Part shown: positions 26,301 to 38,382 of the stretch, piece after piece
Numbering within the stretch: position 1 is the first letter of the stretch
How the letters are laid out: each line of letters begins with the position of its first letter
DNA from: Rachycentron canadum
Taxonomy: Eukaryota; Chordata; Actinopteri; Carangiformes; Rachycentridae
Direction of reading: 5' to 3'
Assembly: GCA_038496675.1 (NCBI GenBank)
Contig: CM076666.1
Span: forward strand, 16,041,606 to 16,105,605
Length of the DNA stretch: 64,000 bases
Translations under genes and position numbers: made by a program
The notes under the pieces: model-generated
Told to the model about the DNA's origin: nothing
Database searches by the model: none
What the model saw: only the letters and a program-made list of their open reading frames with translations

Positions 26301-29300
26301 TGACCCAGCTCACAGCCAACTTCTAATTGTGACAAGGCGCATATGGCAGATAATTATTCTGAATAATCTGTTGCCATGGTGATGACTGACCCTGATGGCC
26401 ATTGATGCACCCGCTTCGTGTCCGACTCTGTGGTTGGAGGCAGTTTCGCCTCTTTGCCCTCTTAAAGTGCTGGAGATTAGAGATGTACATTATCACTTTA
26501 ATCTCCTCTTTAACCCCTTCAATCAGCCTAGCAGCCCCCGCACAGGGAGAGTGGGCCGCATCAGCCACTCCGCTGAGCTGCATATGGCCGGGGACAGACG
26601 TATGTTTTCCTGCTTGTGTATTTTATGAAAGCCTAATAAAAAAATGAGATTTCATTCTCTCGCGCACAAGTGCTGTCCTATCTCAGTAATCCACTTCAAT
26701 CCTCCTTTCCATCAGCCCCTTTTGGTGAGTCTAAGTGTATGCCCATATAAGTACACCACGCTACTACTGAGCTCTTACGTACTTTCTCCCCACTCCGACA
26801 GTCATCTTTTCCAAAACGGATAAACAAGCCTTTCACTCTAGAGATGTATAAAATAGGAAACAATATTTATTGGTGAGGCATCTCTCCAGATATCCCCCCT
26901 GAGCTGTGTGAGCATGAAATATGAAATTGCTCTGAATCATAATTGAGTGGCAATGGCAAGATAATTTGTTTTGAGTTTTAAAAAAACGTTGAGATTGAAA
27001 GTGACTCAAATCAGTAACAACAGTCAAAAAGCCATTACAAAATGCATTAGGTACAAATTACCATTTTAATGTGGTAATAATTTTGTTTAGAAAACAGCTG
27101 ACATTTTTAAATAGATGCCACATTTGCCAACAGTGATACTCATGAGTCAGGGGCACGTTTGAAAAATGCCAAGCAAGTCAAGTCAAAGTTTTAAGTAGAT
27201 TATGACACGAAGGTGACTCACATTTTGTAAAACAAATTATCTTCCAAGAAGATAGAACGCTACAATGCAAAATTAGCAGGTCGCAGTTGTCTATAAGTTT
27301 GCCAGGTTATTTTCCTGATAGTGTCTGGTGGGAAACGAAGCCAACGCCGTCTCTGTGACCCCTGACCCATCCCGCTACAAGCTGACAGCAGCTGTCATGC
27401 CCCACATACTGGAAAACCGCAGCACACAGCAAACACATTACAGCCCTCTAAAATATAAAATACATTATCATCATTTTCTCTGCCAGGCAGGCTGATGACA
27501 GACAGTGTGTTGACCCAGAGGTGAGCGTCAGCCTATCAAAACAAAGGTCGATGGACCATAGATCCCTCCTCTTTGCTCGCTCCTCCCCCACATCCCACCC
27601 CAAACCTGTCATTGTCCCATCATCCATCTATCCTTACATCTACTTCCCTTGACCACCCTGCCCCACAGTGCTAAAGAGTTTCTCTTCATCTTCAACACAT
27701 TTGCAATAAATCAGTGTGAGCTGAGGGGCTGTAGAAAGAGTGTGAGTCTGATTGATTTCTTATGTTAGCACATTATGGAAGCCTGTGAGGAGTCGGCCAG
27801 ATTCCATTCCCTACAGTGAGTGAGGCTGAGAGAGCGAGCACAAGTTTAACATGCAGGGACACAGTATGAACCAAAACAAGCGAAAGGACAGTTTGTCAGT
27901 GATTATGGTACAGTTATTGTTCCTATATAGTTACAAATTCAATCTTGTTGTAAAAAACTGAGACATCCTGAGTTTTATTTTCTACTTTTCTCTATATGTT
28001 TCTTCAAGCCCTAGTTCTCTCTCTCTGTCTCAGAATTGCTGGATTTTAGAGTAGTTTTCTTTTTCAAATAAGTTCTCTCACACTTTCTATAGTCCATCTC
28101 CATCTCTTGCAATCTTCATCTATTAGTCATTGCATCTGTAAAGAATATTTGACTAAAGGTGGCAGACAAATGGCCGAGACACTGTACAGTGCTGACAGGC
28201 TCTATAAGGGCTTTTACAGTAACAGACTAGCTCAGACTGGAACTAATAGAACCTGATTGTCTGACAACTTATCCAGGAGATATGTCCATTTAAGATTTCC
28301 AGCACAAAGTAACGAAGAAGCAAAGAAGTAAAGAAGTGAGGTATAACCATTAAATGCTGTAGTTTTCAATGAACATTTATTTTACATAATGTCTGTTCAG
28401 CAAAAACAGATTCAAAAAGCACTAGAGTGACAAGATGGGTAGATAATGACTGTGGCTATAGTAGCATGAATTAATATAAGCAATAAATGGGAACTCCCAT
28501 TGACATAGCCTGCTATGATTTATTAATCTTCCAGTGATTGAGGTTAAACTGTATTTATGATGACATCCATAAATTGTAACACTAAGATTATTACTATAAT
28601 ACGGCAGTGCTACTGTCGACCTTTTCTCCCCCACTGTGGAACAAGACTGGGTAAACTGTTGGTGTCTGGGAGCCGTTAATTCTGTCCTTCATCCTCCAAA
28701 CCTGCTTATAATGGCCACATACTCAATTTTGTCCGCTTATTTATATTCTGTCTTCAAAATTCATAATCCACCTCTAATGAATTATTTTGTAGATTTAATA
28801 TATTTTCGCTCAGATTCCACAAAGTTTGGATATATCTAGACTGCTATAGATTTAATTTGACACCTTGGTCAAGTTTGTGCAACAAACAAGTATACAGTAT
28901 GTATGAATAAACAGGAAATACTGGCACCCCAACTGGCACCACAGACTTCCCCTCTGACTGTAAAATGATAGACAATGGTACTTTTACTTTTGTCCCCCGA
29001 AAGAAGCTATTGCTACATAAACAACATTCACATTAACAGCTATTTACTTCAGTCTAGTCAAAATGTTACTTGACTTGTCCGATACCAAGTCACAATAGCT
29101 TTCAGTCTGAGGTAGTAGCACTAATTAGAGGATGCATTATTGTCCTGTAAATGAAACTATGGCTGAAGCACTTGGTAAGTAAACAACTGTCAGTGCTGAC
29201 TTTGGCTATGTATCATATTAATTTAAGATACTGTCTAGGTTTGGAGAACTTAGACAGACTGGGATATTTCTAAAAGAGAGGGCATAGCATGGTATGGTAT

Positions 29301-32300
29301 GGTAGCCAAGCCATTGGATAAAAAAAAAAAACAGCATCTGAAATCACATACAACACCAGAGCAACTAAAGCCAAACATTAACATTAAAAGCCAAATAACT
29401 ATTCTCACACTTTATGGACATAGTATTAGAATGAATAATGTTGTGATTGTGTCCACCACCTAAGGTAAGTCAGACAATAGGTGAGTCAGGAAAACCTATC
29501 AGTATTCCTGCTAACATGTTTTACTTAGTGAACATAGTAAACATCATGCCCACTAAACATTAGCATTAGTACTAATAGTAATATATTTTACAGTGAATCC
29601 TGCTCCAGCACTTTTTTTTCAACTAACATTTTCAACTATCTCTGCCACATTTCAAATGTGTATGTTTTACAGTGGTTGCTTTTTCTATAATGTATTACAT
29701 TAACTGAAGAGTATGTGTCTGTTTTATTTTTCTTATGTGTCTGCTTGAAAAGAGGTGTCTGTGTGTGCATGCGTGTTTGTTTCTCTGAGGAATATGTCCT
29801 GTTCTCCATGCTGCCACAAGTTCCACAACATCAGCAGAAACTACTGGTCCGCAGTACTCTACATTTCCATATCCAATCTCATTCAGACTTAGGTATTGCC
29901 GAGAGGTGCAGAATTTCACCAGAGGAAACAAGACAAACCAAATATAGTAAATATGTGCTTTTGCAGCTATAGCAGAGGCTTAGAAGCTGCCCTGAAATGA
30001 GATGCAAGTTGAAATGTGCAGAAAACATAATGTTTTCTTTCTCTGCTAATGAAAAACACAAGCCAGATGGTGTACGACAGAGCCTCTTCCAACAGTTTTG
30101 ATAAGTTGGATTTTTTTTTTTTTTTTTTCAAATGGGTCAAGAACAATAAAATGTTTCCTCCAAAGATATAATAAATTCCAGCTATGTGAGCTTGGGAGGG
30201 GATTCTTTTTTTTTTTTTTTCAACATCAATCCTTCTCCCACATTTTTTGATTGATTTGATGTTTGAATCATTTAAAGGGAGGGTTTTGGAATAACAACAA
30301 GCTATGGGAGTGAGCCCTACAATTCCTCATTTATTCAAATGTGCCACTTTCCCCCAGCACGTCTGAATAATGGCACACAGTCCGCCAGATTGAATTTTTG
30401 ATGATGAATAAATAATGGATGTTGGTGGATAAGTCTGTTAATATATTAGCCATGAGTTTGTCATAACTGTTTAATAGGATAGCTGCAATAAATACATCTC
30501 TGCATGTCTTTGTGCCTCCCTGTCTGTCTAGTTTTGGATATTTTCCCATGCATCATTTCATTTTTTTTTTTTTTCTCTGCTAAAACTCTCCTCACTCCTA
30601 ATGCTTTTCTTATTCTCCCATCACTCACCTAACTTCTTTCTTGGAGTTTTCTTCTCAGTCTGTTGATCACAAAAAAATGTATTTCTGTTTCAGGTGGGTG
30701 AGTATAGAGTTATACTGAAAATATGCTTCATACCTTTGGTGAGTTGGGCTTTTGGTGCAGGGTATCTATTTGAAAGTTGAATGTTCGACTTGTTAAAAGC
30801 TATCCCTGAGCTTGAAAATATATTGAAAGCAAAAATGGTCCAGTCATTGAGTTCTTCTGATACATTTCACTGAATGTGGCATTGGGGACCGAGAAAATCA
30901 TTTAATTTTTGCAACCAATTCACTGATCGAGAATAGTTCTTAATAAGGACAACATGGATTCCTCAGCCTTCATTCTTCTGCTCAATTAATGGTGCTGTTA
31001 ACCTTCAGACACCTAATGTCGCCTCGCCCATAATGATGCTATAATGTATCCTCTGTTAGCTTAAGCAGATCATTAGCAGGTAAATATATGAAGCCAGTTT
31101 TCAGCTGAGATGACTCCATTTAGCTCAGAGGAGAACCAATAATGTAATTTTGGAGATACTACCAAGTAGAAGATACTTAGAGAGCAACGTAGCTCAATCA
31201 CAGGTGCTTTTACACCTCGACATAAAGGCCCTCTGTACGCTAGCAGCAGAACAGATGCCACACACTAGCATCACTATTTTAACAATCAGCTGTGGCTCGC
31301 TCCCGGGCGTTCCCTTTATTCCTGCAGTTGTCAGCGTGATTGCGTACTTAACTGGTTTATGTTGAGTTAAAACCGCTGTCTCTTCCTTCTTCCCCCCATC
31401 TGTCCCGTGATGTTCTTCTGCTCCAGATCCAGTGGCCAGAGTAGATTGATTGCTTGATTAAACTTCTCCATTCAACATAAATTATTCACTGGATTTTTAC
31501 AGTCTAATTAATTCCCTTATTATTTACTGTTGAGTCCGCATTCTTAGTCAGACACGTAACTCATCACAAAAGGGAACCGCGCTCTTGTTCTCATCTCATG
31601 TAGGTGATTTGTCGTGCTTGCGCACTTGCATCCATGACAGTATTTGTGAGCGTTGATTAATGATGGGACCAGGGTACAAACAGAAAAAAAAAATTCTATT
31701 ATGTTGTGGGAAGTATGTTCCCTTAAAAGCAGGCCCTTTATCTCGCATCTCTATTTGATGAAGACTCAAGTGTCCCTCTTTAACTCTCAGATTGAAGTCG
31801 CCAGAAGGATATTGGACACTTCTCATTGGAGATATGGAGATAGTGCTCAATCAGTCAGTGGAATGGGTCTGGCTAGTTGTCCGTCAAGTTGACTGAACTG
31901 TGTAACACATGTCTCTCTTATCCCTCCCTCCACCACTCTACTACCTCATTTCCACCCTACTCTTTTTTTCCTCAGCTCTGTATTCCTCTCCTCTGCCTCT
32001 CACAGGTGATTTCCAATGCATTTTTAATGATGATTTAGCAGAGAAGTGAATTATAAATTGCAGAATGGCGATATTACAGTCTTCCAGAATAAAATAGCTG
32101 GGGGAATATGCTCATTTATCTTTCCTTTGAGTGTTTTTTTTTTTCACCTTCATGACTCCTCATTCTTGAACTGATATCACACACACACACAAACATGCAC
32201 GAGGGGCTGAATCCTGCAGATGGAAATCGAATGCTTTACCCTGCATAGTCTCCCTCTCTCCCGCACTCTCTCCCTCTCTCACACTTTTAGCTCTTCTGCT

Positions 32301-35300
32301 GTGAAACCCTGCCCATCAGGTCAGTTTGCTGACACATCTGTCAATACATGCTCTGGGAGGTAGAGTATAACCTTGCCCCGCGGTGCCTTCCTAATGTTCC
32401 CTACTCAGCTTTACTTTCTTCACATTCATTCAAAGACACAAAGACAGAGGGAAACCAACATTGTGACCTTCTACATTATGTTCACCCACACATTTATGTG
32501 GACATGTAAGCACATGTGTGTGTGTACATACATTCTCACACACAAGGGCGCACCAAACCTAAAGAGCATGCGGGGCACAAAATCAACACAATTACCAAGA
32601 ATCACGTATCAATTAGTTACAATTACTTTCTATTACAGCTGTTGTTTTGGATGCGAGTGAGCCCGTGGTGATGCTTTGGGGCTTCCATGATGAGGCTTGT
32701 AACTGATCCAAGAGTCGACAGTGGAAAAAGACTGCCTTTACTCCAACAGCAACATGTGCTATATCTGATAACAATCCTTTGTTGGAGGTGTGTGGGATTT
32801 TGAGCAGCTGGAATATATCTGCGTCATCTTGTAAAAGGTACATGTGCCCCCAGCTAGCCTGGTGTCTGCTCAACACTGATCCGAGACCTACTGTGATTCA
32901 TACTTTCCAACCCTCCTGTGTCTTTCTACTCCACTATGGTTTATTCTTTTGTTCCTCTACTCTGGCCTTTATTTTTATTCTTTTGCCATTTTTTGACTCC
33001 TGTTTTCATTCTTGTTCTTGTCTTTCCTCGCCTCCGCCCCGTTTTCTCTCAAGGCCTCTCCAAGCCACATTGTAGCACCAGAAATCTGATATTGAAATAT
33101 CCTGTCCCTTCTTGTCAGCCAGAGAGATAGAATGGGAGAAAATGAGAAAAAGACATTGAGGAAAGAAAGGGTCAGATAAAAAAAGGAGGATGGAGGATAA
33201 GCAAGGCCAAGAGCACATGGGACAGCTGCTTTCATTTGTAACCTTCAGACTCTTGAAGCCCTATCCTCATTAGGCTCCCATACATGCACATGACACAAAA
33301 TGGCTCCATCTGTCTGCAGCAGAAAACCTAAACAAAATAACACGCTGCTCCATTAAGGCACTAAATCACTTTCTATGTAAAAGCACTCTTCACTTATGTA
33401 ACGACTTGACAGTAATGGCTCGTTACCGCTTTGATCCACCAACACACACACACACTCCTCTCGCACATTCATACCTTCATTCTAACAATAGGCCTACACT
33501 TCTGTGAACCACTTAGGTTTTGATCCCACAATTCAACAGTGCTAAAGCAAATGGGTTTTGCAAAGCTTACATGTGTGTCCGGAGCTAAAAAGATGATATT
33601 GATGAGAGGGATCTGAAGAAGAGAGGAATTAAAAAAGTATCTGTGTGTGAGACAAACATCCCCGCTGATGATGAAAAAAACAGAGAGGGATTAAAGCTTT
33701 GAAATTCAACGCAGAGCATGCTGATATACAGGCGGCATTGTTATGAGGAGCAGTACCAAAGTGACATCAATGACACTGAGGGATTGTTTTTGTCTTGATA
33801 AAGTGAATAACCCCCCACAGACCCTCCAACCCCCTGCTCCCACGCTCATATCCTTGTTTTAAAAGGAACACAGAACTGATGTGCAAATGATCACACAAGC
33901 TAGGCATGCACGCACCCATACAAATACACCACTCCCTTTTGATATACTTTACAGCTGTTAACATGTACCAAACATCATGCTACAGGCGAAGGCCCTCATT
34001 CATTAACTGACTGAGTAAAATACAGAACATAGAGGAAAAAATTTTAAAATGCTGCACTTGTCTTAGTACAGAATTTATACATATCAGTGCATCTGCCAGC
34101 TGCATGTTCAGGTATGTGACCTGACAAATGAATGGAGCACTTCTGGGGGCTTGGAAACTTTTGCCGGTGGTTGTTTCCTTGATGCCACCCAGAGCGGGGA
34201 TACAGAATCTGAAGTTGTTAGAGTTGCTCTGCTGCCATAGACCCCCAACAGGGAAATCACAGGCCCAGTGAACCAGGGAAGTCTCTCTGCTCTGCCTCAG
34301 TCCACACTGCCTCCTATACCTCCAGCGGGCTCGGCAGGTTCATTAGTTCGACAAGGGTATCCACAAAACCAGACAGCCCACATCTCACGCAGTCGCAGCC
34401 TTCACCTCTCCACACGCTATTATACTTTGATTGAAAAGCCATTCCCACTGTTAGCGGTAGCCAGCAGTTAGCAGTAAAAAAAGGTGTCTTACATACTTAT
34501 ATAGTCGTCAGTTTAACATCTACTTAACATGAATCCGCTTATAGTTAAAAAATACAGTATTATTAACTGGGCAGAATAATTAACCAACATTTGAAAGGCT
34601 TCAATTTTCAAATTGCAAGAGCTGCCATTTTAATTATAACTTACATAACAATGTCTTAGCAATCTGCAGCAAGTTAAAGTAGTGACTGTTGATATCATTG
34701 ACTAAAATGAGACTTGTAAATCTACTCTGTTATAATTAGTAACATGATTGATCGAGGCAAAACAACACAAATGAAACAGGAGACCATATATTGATAGGAT
34801 TACACCAGCCAACCAACACGTTGCTGTTCTGACCCATAAGTACTCCGAAGTCAACACTATATTGTTACGTAATTACTTAGGAAACATGCGTCAGACCACA
34901 CCCGCCTCCAAACTCAGCCTCCATTTTGATGTCAACTGCACAACTGTAAAGTTCAATGGCTGCATTTTGCACTGTTGTGATGCTATTGTGCCTGCCAAAG
35001 TACTTAAACCTTCCTCTGTGGTAGTTCCCGCTACAGTTGTGCCTCCAAGACCACATTTTGCCATGATAGTACACACACACACACATACACACACAACCAA
35101 ATATTGTTGTAAGGAAGAAGAAACTCTCTTTTTGCTGAAAATATAAAGAATGGCCTGTGTATTTTACTGTTCATAAAAAACACTACAAACGCCTATAAAT
35201 CTGGACCTCCAGGATTTAGAGCGGTGAAGCAGTGTAGGAACATTTTGTGTGTCCTCAGTTTCGTATTAAAACACTCACTGTCAAGGCTTTATTTGTTTCG

Positions 35301-38300
35301 TTTTCTATGGAAAAACATGAACATTTGTATATTTTTCTGACTGCTTTGAAGAAAAAAAAAACTTGGGAAGGTCTTCAACAACAATGAGCTTTTCTGCAGC
35401 TCTAATTATAAGATACAGTATATAGGAGCATGTGTAGATGAAGGATGATCAACCCTCTAGGTCCTGTATGAACCACAGTTACCACATGTGGTGTATTAAA
35501 TTGGGATAGTGCAGATTGATCAAACCCGACAGAGGTAGGTGTGAGTGTGTGTGTGTGTAGGTGCCATGACAAGCCTGATATAATTTCTTGACTTGGGTCA
35601 CTGCTGAGTGTATTGTTGATAGATGTGGGCCCTCAGTGTGTGTGCTGTCAAGGCGAAACCTTCCTCCTCTTTACAGTTTTCTCTGTGTCTGATGTTTTGG
35701 AGACACATAAACATCCTGACTGCAGTTAGGTAATTTGCTGACTTATTGATTTCTGTGGCTTTGATGTGTTTGTGTTGGTCCATGGTTTTAAAGTGATGCT
35801 TGGGGTATAAAATTCCAACAAATTGTCTATAAAATATCTTTAATTCAGTGTACAAGTGTGTAATTCAGTGTGTGAGCTGTATATGGTAGTCTACTCATAC
35901 AGAAACCGTCCTTTCAGTACTCTGGAATTTTAGACTTCTCGGTGTGTTATTGATTACCTCCAACCCGAGTGGGCAACCCCACTGGGCCTCACTGACTCCT
36001 TGCTGTACTGAGTTTGTGTGTGTGTGTGTGTGTGTATGTCGGTGCATGCATGAGCCTTGTGTGGTGAAGAAGAGAACAATATCAGACACATAGACACATA
36101 TACCGTATAGATGTGATAGGTGTGTGTGCATGTGTGTGTGTGAAACAGATATAGCAAACAGTCCATCAAGATATCTAGCTGCCCCCCACCCCAAAAAAAA
36201 TCAATGTTAGTGGTTTTTATAGAACAGTATTACATTCCGTGTTTTTTTTGTGTTTCTTATTAGTAATCACATACTTTTTTTTCCTAAGCAAAAGAATCTT
36301 TATTATAAGAAATTTAGATCTTTTTTTTTTTTTTGTCTGATAGCCTTCAGTTGAATATTCTCCATGTTTCTGAGGCAATAATGGTGGAATGCAACCTTGA
36401 CTTAGCTCCTTTTTCTTTCTTTTTCATTACAGATATTTTAAATGGAAAGTTCACAGTTGTATCCACACATAGTAGCCATTTTGTTTCTTTCAAGTGGCCT
36501 TCTTTTTCTTTTATATGTGTTTGAATACATGTGTATTGAACATACATCTGACCATGAAGCATCTGTTGCCTATATTCCAGTGAATTAGATTTCAAGGCTG
36601 ATTTTAACTTGCACTTTAATCTCCATTTTGGTCTAACTGGAGTCCATCTGTTATGAAAGGGCACCAATGACAGCACACCTACGGCAACAACTACGGCATC
36701 AAATTTGCAGAGTTACTATACAAATAGTGGGTGCGTGTTTTGTAATATCAAAACAAACAGGAGAGCACCAGAGATCTCTATTACCCAATCCCTCCCCACT
36801 GGATCTGAAATGACTTTGTCAATAGCACAAGGCTAGAGATAAAGGTTCAGTGTTGCTGTTCAAGATTACACAAAGTGAAAAAGGGAGGGGGCTGACACAC
36901 ACACAGACAGAGTATTTATGTGTCTGTGTGTAACAGCAATGTAACAAGTACAGAAGAAGGAGACAGATAGATGTAGGGGGGAGAGGGACAGATAGCAGCA
37001 GTAACCATCCCCATTTCCCTCAACCTCTCATCTCATCCAACATCCTCTCATGCTGTCTGATGCAGAATGAGTGCTGGGGTCATGGGACATAATTTGCCTT
37101 TTTGTCCCTTAGGCTCACCACTGAGCATATTTGAACTTCATTTACTCATTCAGATTTTTTCCTCAAGAAAACAGAGACGAGGAGAAAAAGCATCAAAATG
37201 AATCTCATCAGACATCATTCTTCATGCACAAATTTCTTTATTTCTCTGGCGACTGGGGACAGAGATTTGGATGTAAAAGGACACAAGATCCTCAACCCAG
37301 GGCTGATGTATTTGCTGTTCACATGACCTTTAAGTGGTTATAAAAAGAGGCAAAACAGCTTGTGGGCAGTAGGCAAAATGTTGGTCGTATCCGCCATATA
37401 GCCACCGATCAGCTCCATCTCACAAGTATAAAGGTTACATGAAAATCATGCAGCTGTAGTGGATGAAAAATTAAACTGCAGCCTTGTGTTAATCGATACT
37501 AATGTAATTATACCTCACAGAGGACTAAAGCACAGGCCCAGTTCAAAGTGCCACCACACAAATGACTCAGACTCAGGTGTGTAATCAACAGAAGCACAAG
37601 GCAGGAAGCCACATATCTTCTGACACCTGTCAGGCTTGGTAAATGACAAGAAATGTGCCACAAGCTTGTCTCTTTCTAACAAATGTCTGCTGAATGACAC
37701 AATCCACACAGTGATATTTGGAGCCAAAGAGCAGCAGTGAGGAAATACATGATTTTAAACTGTTTATGATGAGCTGGTTTTGTGTAAAACATTTGAAGGT
37801 GAAAGCAAGCTGATCATTTATTAGTTGTATTCCCTGCTGCTACCTTTTTTCATCCGTGTTCATTTATCTGGGAAAAAAAAAAAAAAAAAAAAAGGTTGCG
37901 TCAGTTATTTAAAAAGTGCCAAAAAATGTGCCATTCTTGATGTCCTCCACTTCTCCTCGGTATGGAAACATTTTGCAAAAAGGCTCTGGGGAAGTTTTCA
38001 CGTCAGCACCTTGGCATTATTTGCCAGTGATGTCGCATAATAACTAAATCCATCCTGAATCTCATTAGGCAACGAGAAAGAGAAATCACGCTGTGTGCCT
38101 CCAAAGGCGCCAAGCTTTTACAGTGGCCCCCCAAAATCCGATTCCCAGTGTTCCCGAGGAGCCATTTCCCTTATGGGCTGTCAATAACCCTCTACTGACC
38201 TTGTGAAAACACATCGACTATTCCCCAAAGTGAGCTTGCCTGGCTGCAACACAACGCACGTCCGCTCCTGTCTCAATTCATCCGAGCGGGTAGACAGCCT

Positions 38301-38340
38301 AAAGAGCTCTGGAGTGTTAACAGCAGCTATTGGAAGGTGC

Positions 38341-38382
<42 letters not shown>

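Noticed and set aside
34862..35146. 94-codon plus-strand frame in the first intron
   Set aside because: Ends in a CA-repeat translation and shows no family; borders do not look like exons.
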